From Stereocaulon alpinum (Eukaryota > Ascomycota > Lecanoromycetes > Lecanorales > Stereocaulaceae), in assembly GCA_018257865.1 (NCBI GenBank), contig JAEUBA010000074.1:98105-162104 (forward strand): DNA of 64,000 nt, in the 5' to 3' direction. Each line of letters starts with the position of its first letter. The first letter of the stretch is position 1. The position numbers were made by a program, and so were the translations under genes. Of the stretch, positions 11,077 through 23,388 are shown in pieces. The notes beneath the pieces were generated by a model that was not told where the DNA came from, ran no database searches, and worked only from the letters and a program-made list of their open reading frames with translations.

Positions 11077-11843
11077 CTACTGAGCAATCCCAATAACCCC
11101 ACAAGCCGGTCTCCCCCCCGCATTTCCCGTAGTCTTACTCTGCTCATGCCCCCCCTTTCCCAAATCATCCGTCCCAGCATGAACAACAATAGTCCGTCCC
11201 AACACACTCTCCGGCCCAATCAATTTAACATGTTCATCAGTAATAGTCCCCTTGGCACACCCCTGCCCATCAGTCTTAAAATTGCCCAAGTCGCCCACAT
11301 GGCGCTCAGAGTCGCTAGGGGCGCCATGAGTTTTGGAGAACGGGTTGAAATGCGGGCCGGCGGAGGTGCAGCCGTTGGTGTTGTCGCCGAATTGGTGGAC
11401 GTGCATGCCGCGCTCGGCGGAGGCGTCGTGGCCTTTGATGTCGTAGGATATGGTTGTGGGGGAGGATTCGGAGGTTTGTTCAAAGGTTATGGTGCCGGTG
11501 ACGGTGGAGTCACCGCGGAGGACTGCGACTGCGGAGGGGATGGGGTTAGCTTGGGGTCTGTTTTGCTTTGAGGGTGGGGAGCGGTATCGGAGGTTGGGGG
11601 AGGGGTGAAGAGCGGAGGCGGCGGAAGGAGGATGGAGGGAGTGGCGTTGGTGGCAGAGTGTTAGGTGTATGTGGAGGGATCTCATGTGTGTTCCACGGCT
11701 GCTAAGTGTTTGTAACGGCGTGCCAGATAGTGACGGACAGCCAGTTGGACCCAAATTTGCTCAAACTTGCTCAAGCCGCTCGGTACCTGCAGTCGATGGC
11801 AGTGGCTAAAGGATTAGATAATGAGCTTACCTGCTTTGACCAT
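11077..11843 (-). CDS. sod1: Cu/Zn superoxide dismutase
   Basis: Cytosolic Cu/Zn SOD that dismutates superoxide to hydrogen peroxide. The model is a 13-base first exon (11843-11831, MVKA plus one base), a 302-base intron (11830-11529) and a second exon 11528-11077, giving exactly 154 residues, the standard fungal length. Copper and zinc ligands are all present: GMHVHQFGD, GPHFNP, KTHGAP, RHVGDLG and VVHAGTDDLG. The disulfide pair (NGCTS, PACGV) and the active-site arginine in GGRPACG are intact. The intron is long for this genome, but its GTAAGC donor and CCGCAG acceptor join the conserved N-terminus MVKAVAVLRG in frame. Confidence 0.97.
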
Positions 11844-13932
11844 TTTGATTGGCTTTTGTGAATATGTGGGTGGAGATTGGTATATCGATGAGCTTTGCAG
11901 TGTATTGGCGGTTGTGTGGTGGTGAATGGGATGATGATGAATGCCTCGGGGGTGGAAGGTGGGGCAAATTTCACTCGGATTTTGGAGATAGTGGGGAAGC
12001 TAACGTCACGCTGTCCGAACTAATTGCACTTGGTCCGTATAGTCTTCCATGATCTCATGTGTGTTGCAACATCTTATCTTCAATAGTTGTTCATAAACAA
12101 ACAAATCAAATGCATATTCGACGCCCCAATCCACTGCTTCTGTGGGGTCTCGGATAACGAACCATACATAGGGCGCTTCATACCTATGATCTATCTGATC
12201 GCAGCATTATCAGATCTTTAAAGGTTCTGACCTCACGAATGAGGAAGCCGCCAAATCAGTGCATGCACACCATCTTGGTCTGACGGAAAAGTGTAATAGG
12301 ATTTGCACAGTAGAGTAAGCACTACTTCATGTATACAAATGCAGCTCCATGTGGCAGGAACCCCTGGAAGACTCTATTAGCATAATCAGAAGGTCCTAGA
12401 TCCAGTGTGAAAGCTGATCCAGATCTTGCCATAACGTTTGCTGCACAAGCTCCTGCCGGATGTAGCAATTTGAATCGCCTCTAGTGGGCAAGACGATCAG
12501 GGGCCGCAAAATCAGCAGGATCCTTACTTTGTGTCTCCAGGCAATGGTGCTCAAAGAGCCAACATAGGTGCTGCCCTTGTAAATGCAGGACCTGATCAGA
12601 CTGCAGGTCTGAAACCAGTGTTGGTTTTCGTACATCGGCTGAGAAAAGTAGAAAGGGTAAAGCTTGGGACGGCTTGCAGCCTCTTTGGGAGGGGTCACTA
12701 AGGTACTGGATGCTGACAGGTCGTGACCCTTCGATGACGGTATTATTAGGACTCAAACACCAACTGTGGATAATAACAACCAGATCATGTATATCCAATA
12801 GTAGGGGAATTGATGGTTGGCCGCCACAACTGTGCATGAGGCGCCCCGGCGCATGTATGATACTGGGCAGATCTGTGGAACACCCAGGTAGGAAGAGCGC
12901 AGGCCATCGAATCGGAAGGGTAGAAGCGATCCTCGAATTGGGTGTCACGCGGGACTGGACGGGATAGCTGCAGGATGATGTTGGCTTCGGCAGTGTTAGG
13001 TAAGTGCTTGGTGGGGGTTCGCTCTCCCGGCGGATGTTGCCCCCTTAAGTCAGATTTCTGGAAGCTTTCTGACGCAAGTGGTATGAACGACGATCACAAC
13101 GTGAGAGTTCCAGAAAGGCGACAACGTCCGTGTCCAAATATCGTGGTGGCGACATGCTCGAGGGGTGGCCCAAGTGTTTGTCAAGATGCGCAGATCTCCA
13201 CGGCTACTCATGCAGGTAGACAATCGAACTTCTTATATTGGGCTCAGAAAGGATGTGACCTGTCCCGGGAGAACAAAAAGGGTTGCATCAGATTAAGATT
13301 GTATGGGAGATAATGAAAGTGCCATGTTAGACTAGCAGGTGGTAAGTGCCCATACTGTACCACCCCTGCTAAAGGCCAGACCAGACGGCGCTTGTTGCTT
13401 GAAGAAGTCAATTCCCTGCTACTGAGGTACCTAGAGCCCTTTCCCCACCGGTCTGTCGAGCCGAAACAAGCGTCTTGTAATCTCCCACCCCCGGCTACCC
13501 TCATCTAAACTTTCCAACGGCTCCACCAGAGCGGGCAGCCCTCCTTATGTTTTCTTTTTCTTTTTCTTCCTCTTTCACTTCGCCTTCTACTTTGGTGTCA
13601 AGTTATCTCTCTAACACCACCCAAGGCAGTTGAGGAAGCAGGCTGTGGTTGTGAATCTGTAAGTAAATATTAATATTTTGCCAAGCCTAAGAAATTTTCT
13701 GCCCGCAATTTGCAAAATCAACAGCCTCGGGCTGCAAATGTGATACATACAATCTGATAGCGATAGAGGGTCCTGAAGGTTGACAAGGAGCACACCACTC
13801 CTACTTATGCTAACTCGATCTCTTGTACATATAGTCTCCCCTTCCTTCCCTGGGCCAGACATACCCTACCTCCCCGCCGCCCTTTTTGAGACATTCCGAG
13901 GAAACTTTCAACACGTTCTATGACAAGCCGTC
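11844..13932. other. 2.1 kb divergent intergenic region, no gene recognised
   Basis: It lies between the divergent SOD1 and the next plus-strand gene. The ORFs (up to 155 codons at 12481-12948, minus) show no domain and overlap one another in several frames, so I leave them out. A pyrimidine-rich tract at about 13545-13600 is typical of a fungal core promoter or 5' UTR upstream of the gene starting at 13933. Confidence 0.5.
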
Positions 13933-15481
13933 ATGTCCTACTATGAAGCTCAATCATGGCAGTTACCTGCCAGACAGACCTCGTGGGACCAACCAACACC
14001 ACCATCACGTTCCGGTACGATTAGTGCCAAAGCGTTAGACTTAGGAGCAAGGTCTGATGGATATGTAGGGACGGGTTCCACTATGCAGCACGAGGATGCA
14101 TCTGCTTTTGATACCCAGATAGAAGGTGCGTACCTGGTCCCTTGAGGATAGCAGGAGGTTCCGCGGCATACCCATGGTGTACGGGTGCCTTTTGGTCTGC
14201 TTAAAACAGTCATCTGCAAAGACATTTTCCACCGGAGGCTTTCTATTGTAAAGGGGCCCGGCTAACTTATCTTGCAGAGGTTGATCGTGCAGTCGATAAT
14301 CTAAACAAGAGTGGGAAGCTTTTCACGCCCCCAGTCTCAAGGCGAGATTCCCTCCCAGTGATGGGAGGGCCGCGACCGTATTCCGACTTCGGTACGAATA
14401 CAGCATTATCCTTTGGAATGCTCGAAGTCGCTGACAAACAGCTTCCAGACCCTCGGATGGGTGGCATGGGACAGCGACACTCTATTAGTGATTATGAACA
14501 GCTACGCCCGCAGTCTGGCTCCAATCTTCAGAGCTTCTACGCAAACCAGCGCCATCAACCAAGACCCAACGAAGCCGAGCAGATGTTGCAAGCAAAGAGG
14601 CGCATGGCTGCGCAACGTGAGCGCGAACTTCGCAACTACCATCAAGAGCAGCAGTACAACAGGAGTGAGTTGCTGTATCCTTCGAGCCGAATTCATTTGA
14701 CTAACGAGCAGGTGCCGTCTCAGACGTTTCTACACAAGGGAAATCCGACCGCGCGATCAGCCCCAATACAATGAACGAAGAGGATCGTCGAGAACTCATC
14801 GCTCGCCAGCATCGAGCTCTCTATGGAAATGAGAGTAGTCCATACTACGAAGGCGGTAACTTCGGTGACGAGAGCCACACGCCCCGTCCATCTAATCCAA
14901 CCTCTGGCAATACAAGTGCAGGTGGTAGAGGACCCTCTCCGCGGGGATATGACACGTACCAAATGGGCCAGAGCCAGGCACAATCCGCAATGGCTGAGGC
15001 TGGCAGCCAGCTGAACGCAAACGACTCTACTCAGAAAGGACCATCGCCAAACCCACAGCAGCAAAGGTCTCGTGCCGACAGCACTGCTTCTCCAGCGTCC
15101 AACCCGCCAAGTCAGAACTTCAGTCTTTTCGAGAGCGCTGCTCAGCAGTCAAGCCGGACCTCGACCTCCTCTCCAGGTGGCTCGCCTCCTCGCCAAGGAA
15201 AGACTTCAGCCCCAGGTGTCGCTCCCATTGGTACTCGTCCCGCTCAGAGTCAAACTTCCAACCCAGCTGTCGTAAAGGCTTCCTCTCCGTCTCCTCTCGG
15301 CTACGGTTTCTCTCCTAATGATGGTTTGAACGCTAACTCCAATTCAAATGAACGATCTACATCATCGAACTCCAATCCTAACCCGTCAAGCGGAAACAAA
15401 GACTCTAACATGGGCGCATGGGGTAGCAGCAGCGGCGTTTGGGGTAACAAGTCATCTCTTCAAGCATCCGTTTGGGGTTAA
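13933..15481 (+). CDS. unrecognised disordered protein, conserved-looking core
   Basis: I do not recognise this 449-residue protein. Exons: 13933-14125, 14278-14664, 14712-15481, with good GT-AG introns. The N-terminal third ends in EVDRAVDNLNKSGKLF. A basic, probably helical, segment rich in Gln, Arg and Glu follows at about residues 155-200 (EAEQMLQAKRRMAAQRER). A short charged block, NEEDRRELIARQHRALYGN, comes after it. The last 200 residues are Ser, Asn, Pro and Gln rich low complexity and end in three tryptophan repeats: GAWGSSSGVWGNKSS and ASVWG. Such composition suggests an RNA granule or signalling adaptor, but that is only a guess. Splice structure and clean open frames argue for a real gene. 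Confidence 0.8.
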
Positions 15482-18400
15482 GCGTTCTTGGATTTGATAC
15501 CACGTATACGAACCTGGGAAAAGGTGTTTTGCATGCATTGCGGGTGTCGTTGGTCTAGCATGTGTGTTGGCTGGATATCCCTCTTCGCGGCTTGTTACTC
15601 GGTCTTCAAAAGAAAACAAATGTCGTTCTATGGCGTTCGCTGGTCATTTACAGGAAATTGGGCAAGGATGTGCGATAACTCTATATGGGAATAGGTGGTA
15701 TATCTCAAGCGGAAAATGTGGCATTTGGTGGTTAATACCTTAGCATATGTGTACGTTCGTAAGCGGGCGCTTTGGTCATAGCTGGTGGATGGGGGATCTA
15801 ATTCTTTGGGCATTCATCTTTCAAATGGTCCATGTGCCTACTCCTTTTCCTTACCCTGCAGTGGTCAACTTCTCAAACCTTCGGAGCCTCCTCCTCCGCT
15901 CCCTAAAATGCTGTCTACAGCATTTCTAGCTCACTCAATCGGCCCTTCTCAAAGTCAAGCTCGAAGCCGTGCGCCGTTCAAGAGGCGCAAAATCTTTAGA
16001 TTCGTAAAGCGTGAGTGACGTAGCACTTTCCATTCAGCGTCCACGTGGGCATATCTAATCTCCTCTCGACCTTCTTCATCACAGTTACAACTATCCAACC
16101 GGTTTCATTTGACTTCTCTCATCTGTCCTTGTGATTCGCCGTCTATTTAGACTGCTGTTGATTGTTTCGACCGTCTAATAAGGTACTTACTCGGTTCAAG
16201 TTTAGGTATAGCTAGCAACCGTCTTTCAAAACCTGATTCGAATTGCTCACATGATACACTGAACCTTCGTGAACACACACGCAGCCTCGATTCAGCAAGT
16301 ATCATAGGCTGCCTACGAATTATAATAGACAAGGGATTATTTCCCCATGAGTAAATACTGCCAAGCCATTATACTGTTCCCACTACTCGAAAAGAAACCT
16401 GCATGCAAACCTTCCAATATGGAAAATTATAATTTTGACTTTAGGAAAACGATTGCTCAGAAACTCCAGATCTGGAACCTTGCATGAAGTCAATAGTATC
16501 CTATCTTGACGCGTGTGACGCGTACCTCGCTGTTGACCAACCTGCCAAGCTAAAACCTCCGGTGTTTGCCGATTCGCTGGTTCGCAAGTCCAACGACATC
16601 TCTTCATCTATTGACCTCTCACACGTGATTGCCTGTATTCGACGTTAACGTAAGTCGTCAGCAGAGAGAGCAGAGTTGATCTGTAGCCAAGAAGGGCCGA
16701 AAACTCTATAGCAGACATCTCTTACTTCAAGGCAGCCATGATCACTTCGTGACGCAGCCCTTGATTCCCATGTCTGAAGGCAGGAAACAGTGAATAACAT
16801 ATGAATATAAGCCTTTGATACTGCTGACACGTTGAATTTAACCACGAAAGGATCTACATTCTTATGTCGTATTAGTGAACAAAACTCGCACAATGATGCA
16901 CGCAGCTCAAGTCCAGTGATAGGGTAAAGATTCCTTATACATCGAGGTCCCCACTCCATCACTACAGCCTCCGCAGACAACAAACCAGGTCAAGCTCCTA
17001 GCTGCAGGACTCCGTTGCATCACTCGCTCTCGCGCCAGCGGCAAGTGTTATTCGGTTACGGAACTTTCTCACACAACAGGCACCGATTGCGTCGGCATCG
17101 CTTTAGATGGACATGATTTACACTGCTCTATCCCTGCAACAACCATGGTGTTACATCCCGCGTGTATGTCTATGCTCCATGAAAAATCCTGCCCTCCTGC
17201 CTGAGGGTGCAGACGTTGTTCAGGCAGCTGCCCTCGTCAACCCAGACATGTCCTCCCGATAGGTGGCCCGATACCGCTGCCAATACTTTCGTGCTAGTTT
17301 CTCGGGAATTATTCTGGGGGCCGCTTTTTTGTCAGAAACCGTCACTTGCAAGGTGCTCAATTGGTTGCTGGGAAGGTGATTGATCCTGCCAGGATTAGAG
17401 AAGCGCGGGAGAGTGTCTCGATTGGGTAAGAGTGACGCTGCTTAACTCAGTTGATAACACGAATTTTGGTAGGTTAGGCTATGCGGACGTTGTAGTATCC
17501 TTTCAATATTCCACTTGTGCTAGCTCGGAAGCTACATCTTCGTACATCACCTTCCTTTGGGAAGGGAACGTGGACTCCGCGATGGTATAGGTAGCGTTGA
17601 GGTCAAAGGATTTTATGATTCGAGGATCGGGACTGGGAATTTCTACTCCGGAATATCTCGCCAAAATGCTGAAAACACTGGTGATGGCTTGTGCGCGTAT
17701 TGAAGAGCAGAAGATCTAGGTTTGCATGCTAAGTGATGTGGAGAGTACATCGGATGATGAGGATGACGTGGAGTGTTCGTGCTTCAAGGGAGAAGAGTCA
17801 AGCCAGGTAAAATTCCCTGTTGAACATGCAATGCTGGATCGAAGTTGCTAAAGATCAGAAGTAGCTGACGTTTTTCTTTGTGCGACCATCGCCCTACCGT
17901 CAGCATACTACAATATCCGCAATCCAACATCAAGACAGATCCTACTCCTTGGTTCAAGAGATCGGCAGCTTTGGTACAAGGCCAGTTGCTCAGCAAAATC
18001 GAGGGCTTTGGCAATTCTTTGAGCACAAGGGTCAACTCTTTCCCGACGCCGTGCTCTTAGTAGACCTACAGGCCTAGTCTAAGACCTACACACCTGGTCT
18101 TTGAATCGTTACATATTGACATGAATCGAAACGGAGCCGCATGCGGAGTAAAACCTTCGGTTTTTCTGTAGCCAACCTCCCTGCATCGAGCAGGGCGGGT
18201 TGGTAGATCGATTGTCATCGTAATGCTCTGCCATATCCGAAACCACTGCGCGGTAATTTCAATTTTATAATCTAGGGCGTGAGTTCGAGTCGCTCTTGCC
18301 AGCCGGTGCCAGGGCTGGAAATTGATATCCGACACTCACTTTAACAGACTTTTGATTTTCCGCTTTTTGCCGCAAGCTATGCTTTGAAGACTCTGATTAC

Positions 18401-18695
18401 ACTCTAGAAAGTCTCTCAGTTTTCGTCAAGGCTATTGCCTACGATGCTTAAAATTATCACGTTTGTTCTGTTCGATGGTGCTGGCAGAGGTCCAGAGACA
18501 CAGTGTACTTGCCACCAAAGCATGTCTGTTCATCTTCCTCACAGAAGGTGCGTTAGAGTACAACTTCTATCTGGGCTTGAGTTGTGCCTTCCCACCTAAA
18601 GGTTTCCCTTCAAGCATTTGACTTCGTACAACTTCCGTCACAATGTGTTATGCCAATTACAACTTTACCTGGCATTACAGTCAAGCTTCGCAGAC
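15482..18695. other. 3.2 kb intergenic region, no gene recognised
   Basis: The longest gene-poor stretch outside the transposons. All ORFs are under 115 codons without family resemblance. A tRNA B-box-like string (GTTCGAGTC, about 18281-18289) has no matching acceptor stem. Base composition is ordinary and not RIP-like, so this is probably unique regulatory or non-coding sequence. Confidence 0.5.
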
Positions 18696-20189
18696 ATGTC
18701 TCCTCTCAAGTCCAAGAAACACAGCTCGAAGAAACCATCAAGGCTCAGTCAGATCGCCAATGCATCGGCGAGTACGGATGAGCAAGTCCCTGGTCATCAA
18801 ACACCTCCGACCGAACCACCGAGCAGCCATTCGTCGTCTCAGATGGCAAGTGAAAGCACCCATCTGCCCCAGAACGGCTCCAATGAGCTAGGAAGCCAAA
18901 CTTTAAGCACAAGTGGAGACATAAACCTTCCTGATAAAAGCTTCGTCGGTGGTGCGTCGATGAGCCTAGAGACAAGCTTGACCGAAAGCCCTGCTCTTGT
19001 CAACTCAAATGAAGACTCTTCTCCCTTATATTCTCCTGTCACACCACCAGATGCCGCCGCAAACGAAGACGACTTGAATTCAAAGACCAGCAAGACCCTC
19101 CCTACTGACAACTATACAGACTACTCTGTGAGATACTCTGCGCAAAGTGAACAATTAACTGACATGGGATCAAGCTTAAGACGTCAAGTTCAGATCTTCG
19201 AAGAGGACGACGTAGAACCCGAGCACTGGTCTCACCTGCTTCAATCGCCTGCTCCAAGTCCCCTCAACAACCCACACAGGACCCCACAAGAAATTATCGA
19301 AATCATCGAAATCGAAGACGAATCCAGTGTAGGAACTGCCAAAGCCTCACCAGCAGGCTCCTCTACCTCAAGCGACCTACAAGCTAAGGCCCGCGCAAGC
19401 CTGACCCAACTCCAGAGCTTCGAAGGCGACGACAGAGAAGCCGAGCGCCGGTCTCTTATGCCCCCACCGCCTACTCCAAAAATGAAACATCTCAACACAC
19501 CATTGGTTCCCAATACTGGGCCCCCCAAAACCACCAAGGACGGCGAACTCAGTGTCAACAGTCACGGTGCGGAAAAGAACGTACAGAATGTTGACCCTAG
19601 TGTACCTAAGAAAGTGAGGTTCGACGATTGGGCGCTATCGCTACCTAACCCTGACCCTGCTGAAGACGAGGAAGATGCCTCGGACGAGGAGCCCAGCGTC
19701 GAAGATACCTATGACACTACCAGGAACAACGGCTCGGACATTCAAACCAGTACTACACAGTCACTCTCGAGATTCAACCAGAAGATGCGCCGTAGCGCTC
19801 AAGACGCCCTTCATGTTTCACAGCGAAATGAACTCCAATCGGCACTAGCCAAAAGACAGAGTCTAGACCACGAAGCAGCACTCCTCTGCTCCAAACGATA
19901 TCAATCAGATCAGGAGATTGCTAGACTATGCGCTTCACTGGGGACGCCAAATGAATCCGGTCGCTCGTTCGATTGGCGTCTGATACTATGGCATCTGGAC
20001 CAGCAGCTACAAGTTGTTCAAAAACAAAGGACAGAACTGCGGGAGCAGGGAGAGGGTACTTCGATTCTGGATTTGGAGGTTATAAGGATAATGACGGCGT
20101 TGGGGGTGCCTTCCGAGGCTGGGTTCGTCGCAAAAAGGGCGTTAGCTGGGCAGGGGGAGATGAATAGGAAGAGGCCGCGCATCGAATGA
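18696..20189 (+). CDS. unrecognised acidic/Ser-rich protein with C-terminal helical domain
   Basis: I do not recognise this single-exon protein of about 497 residues. The frame is open from 18618, but the first ATG is 18696 (MSPLKSKKHSSKK, a basic start). Residues up to about 340 are disordered and rich in Ser, Thr and Pro, with acidic runs such as EDEEDASDEE and short helical IIEIIEIEDE. The final 130 residues look ordered and helical: QRNELQSALAKRQSLDHEAA, then ARLCASLGTP, FDWRLILWHLDQQLQVV and a basic tail NRKRPRIE that could be a nuclear localisation signal. The paired LGTP/LGVP turns suggest two similar helical repeats. A nuclear scaffold or kinetochore role is possible but unsupported. 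Confidence 0.78.
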   Translation: MSPLKSKKHSSKKPSRLSQIANASASTDEQVPGHQTPPTEPPSSHSSSQMASESTHLPQNGSNELGSQTLSTSGDINLPDKSFVGGASMSLETSLTESPALVNSNEDSSPLYSPVTPPDAAANEDDLNSKTSKTLPTDNYTDYSVRYSAQSEQLTDMGSSLRRQVQIFEEDDVEPEHWSHLLQSPAPSPLNNPHRTPQEIIEIIEIEDESSVGTAKASPAGSSTSSDLQAKARASLTQLQSFEGDDREAERRSLMPPPPTPKMKHLNTPLVPNTGPPKTTKDGELSVNSHGAEKNVQNVDPSVPKKVRFDDWALSLPNPDPAEDEEDASDEEPSVEDTYDTTRNNGSDIQTSTTQSLSRFNQKMRRSAQDALHVSQRNELQSALAKRQSLDHEAALLCSKRYQSDQEIARLCASLGTPNESGRSFDWRLILWHLDQQLQVVQKQRTELREQGEGTSILDLEVIRIMTALGVPSEAGFVAKRALAGQGEMNRKRPRIE

Positions 20190-21144
20190 AGTCTTGACGG
20201 CGTTATGGATAGGGGTTGGCGTTAGGGTCGTTCTTTGAGTGTATGGTGTTACGTATCAATGTTACTGGGTATGTTATGGCGCGATGCTATCGCTAGGATG
20301 CACAGTAGACCCAGTCCAGAGGAATAAGAGTCTTTGTACTTTTATCTGCAGTGGCTAGGGTATACGTTCAGTCCTCTAGTGCTCTAGTGCTTCAAAGCCA
20401 GCTCATAGTCGCTAATACCATACTCGTCTCACTTCCATATAACTAATACACGGGGTATCGTACCCAGAGCTACAGTATACCCATTATCCAAGATATCACC
20501 TCACATTTTGAAAATCATACCCGTGACAATCGCAACAGTGATCTAAGTAGTACGAGGGGACCTAAGCAAGCCCTGCAGAAACAAACATATCGAAATCATC
20601 CCGTCTTACCTATCCTACGTTCCTCACTTGGATAGGTACCTCTCATCACAAAAAAGCTAATCAGTAAGTTTGAACGCGTAAAAGGAGAGAGATAAGGCGT
20701 AGATCGAGCGGTTGCTTGGGAGGATGTGGATGTGGATGTTGTTGGGTTTGATGACGATTTCTGGACTGATTGTCTGATTTGGAGAGGGGATGTGCGGGGA
20801 TGAGGGACGAGGAGGAGGGTAGGTGTGGAGGATTTGGGGGGTGAAGGAGTGGAGCTAGGAGTAAGGAGAGGAGGAGGTGTTGGTGGGGTTTGATGGGGTT
20901 GATAGGGTATCTTTACTGTATTAGAGGGGCGTATGGTTGCTGTTTACTGTAGATAGTGCATGCATAAGGCGTAGGGCCGTTGTGTGTAGTTTTTGTGATT
21001 AATGTTTATATTGAACAAGAACCTCTATGAAGCAATGCTGTCGCTAGAACGCGGGAAGACGAAACAAAGAGTGCTATGTACAATGCTTCCCTCATTAGTG
21101 TACAAAAATGTACGTATTTACAACCCACCACCGATAGCGCTCTA
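20190..21144. other. convergent intergenic region
   Basis: About 950 bases between convergent stops. A G-rich stretch at 20700-20900 on the plus strand is not coding. Nothing recognised. Confidence 0.5.
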
Positions 21145-22802
21145 TCAGCTCCTCAGTTCTGAAATAAGCAATGGTGCAAATACCATAACGGCCTTGTAGA
21201 ATATGCCGAGACTCCAGATCAGCGCCAATGGTAGCTTGTACAATGGTGACTCGGAAAGAACGATCCATATTGCGAGCAGAGCAACGGCGAAGAAATGATA
21301 CGCCAAGACCATTGGCTGGCGAATAATGCCAGCCAAGAGGCCAACGGGTCCGTCAATGCACTGCCCGCCGCGCTGGAAGTAACGGAAACAGCCGAGTTGG
21401 AGCGCTTTGAGTTGGGGGTCTGCTTATGTGTTAGCTCTGTTCGACGCTCTAGTGAAACAATCACAGCTCCGCAAGCGGTGAAAGCGACAGCTGGACGGTT
21501 CAACAAAGATTTGAGATTGGTGACGGACAACGTACCATCAGCAGCAAAGAGTGAGTATAGCGCCTGCGCTAATATGTTGATGACACTCGTCAAGCCTTTC
21601 CGTCGCCAGTGGAAGCGCTCCATTTGCTTTAGAACGAGCGTGGTGTTGCCCATGTCTGGCACCAACTCCGGACGTAAGAGCTCCCTTAAGAGGACAACGT
21701 CGTTGAATGCAACTGTCATTCCTCCACCGGTAAGCGGATGTCGCATGTTCATCGCGTCTCCTAGCACCACCAGGCCTGGGAAACGGTTCACGCTGGGTGG
21801 CAGGAAGGAGTTCGGCATGCTCCTTAGCTTGCCTTCATCTAGCGCTCTTTCGAATGATGGCTTGACGCATTCCGGTAGACTGGGTAAAACGACGTTCCTC
21901 AGATGGCCTTTTACACCTCCATTCTTCGTATTGGCGCTTTCTAGACCTTCAGGTACGTCCACCAGCGCTCTCGTCTCCCTTGTACCAATCTGATACAACA
22001 GAACTGGTGCGCCGTCTCCCAAAATGACATGTCCATGTAGCGGTCGCGGTAAAACCGCGTCGATAAGCTCGAGTCCCCAAAATCGACTCTTACTGACGAC
22101 CGATCGGGGAATGTAATCCTTTCTGAATTTGCTCGCGTAGCCATCCGCCAGAACGGTCAATTGACCGAAATACACGTCTTTCTCTCCTTTCGTAAGACAA
22201 TTGACACCCAGTATTGTTCCGGTCTGGCTGCTTTTCACAACATCGGTGACGTTGCTTTCGACTACTGACAGATTAGGTTCCCGCATGGCCGCCTCCCTCA
22301 GCCTTCTTATAAAACGTCCATGATGAAAACTTCGTCCTTCGGGCCTGCCAGACTTCCATACCCTTTTATCTGCTTCTCTGCGACCTGCATTCTGCGGGTA
22401 TGCTATCTCTACTCCTTGTCCATAGTAAATAACTTCGTAACCGCGTACTAACACACTATCGATCTCTTCTAGGCAATCTTCTACTCCCAATTCTTTCAGC
22501 GCGGAGACGCCGCCAGGTTGTAGCAGTTCGCCGACAATACGATCGGGTTCCTTGAGTGATTTCTCGAGAAGGGTGACAGAACGATTATGAGGGGCGCGAG
22601 CGAGGGTAATGGCGAGGGCAGTGCCTAGTATACCCGCGCCCACAATCAGAATATCTGATTCATGGTGAAAGATTCGGCGGATGGCTGTTGGTGAGAGTTC
22701 TGGTTCAGGTTTTTCGTTTTCGTAGGTGGATGAGGCGGCAGATGACAAGGACGTGGACGAGGATCGAGACAATGGAGGGGTGTCATGGATGTAAGGCATC
22801 AT
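21145..22802 (-). CDS. erg1: squalene epoxidase (squalene monooxygenase)
   Basis: Flavin monooxygenase that converts squalene to 2,3-oxidosqualene in ergosterol synthesis at the ER; target of allylamines such as terbinafine. Exons: 22802-21536 and 21419-21145, joined by a 116-base intron (donor GTACGT) that fuses LYSLFAAD to DPQLKALQLGCFRYF; 513 residues. A disordered N-terminus of about 45 residues precedes the FAD-binding DILIVGAGILG. Other hallmarks are GELLQPGG, GRSFHHGRFI, the second FAD motif in VVLGDAMNMRHPLTGGGMTV and the preceding LPPSVNR. The C-terminus holds two hydrophobic helices (VLAYHFFAVALLAIWIV and LALIWSLGIFYKAV) for membrane association. It ends in ELRS, slightly beyond the usual end. 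Confidence 0.96.
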
Positions 22803-23388
22803 TCGTAGGTTCCAAGTCTAGGTTGTTGAATTAGATTGACACAAGTCGTTCAAATGTGCATATTCAAGGACGTAAGAACAGGAAGTTGCGATTTGATGGT
22901 GTTGAGATGGAGAGATGTCTTTGGCGCGCCACAGATCGCCAAGACTCTCGGTCCGACTGTCCGTGGTGACGTCTCCTGTCCCTAGCTCCCTAGACGAAAT
23001 CGCAGTCTTGAGGCTCTGTGCCAAGATGAAGAGGTATGCCGAAATTGTTGATTCCTTTAGACTGTGGTTATGCAAATAGCCAGCTTCCGCCTAGTTGAAC
23101 TGTTGCGTGTTCGATTCTCCTCTAACTCACCATGGACCCTTGGATATGGCATTGGTCTGGGTTGACCAGTATTGACTACATACCTCAGTAGCCCATACGA
23201 CGATACAATTCACCAGGTACCCTAGGGGCCTGCTACAGAACATTAAATTTTGAGAGTTGATTTATCGGAGGCCATATACAATGTCAGCTTCATCGAATCA
23301 TTCTATTGATTCATGCTATTCCTTGCATGACATGTCGTTATAGCCCGTAGCGCTTGTGACTCGTCTCATAGCTTACAGAACCTCATCA
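22803..23388. other. erg1 upstream region
   Basis: Promoter of squalene epoxidase and 3' flank of the next NUDIX gene. Nothing else recognised. Confidence 0.5.

Noticed and set aside
11077..11754. Single-frame 225-codon reading of the SOD1 locus
   Set aside because: Its first 75 codons lack SOD similarity; the spliced model with MVKA at 11843 gives the exact 154-residue family length.
12481..12948. Minus-strand ORF of 155 codons
   Set aside because: No recognisable motif, and ORFs overlap in several frames on both strands.
18240..18310. Possible tRNA gene around a GTTCGAGTC B-box
   Set aside because: No matching T-stem, acceptor stem or A-box at the right distance.
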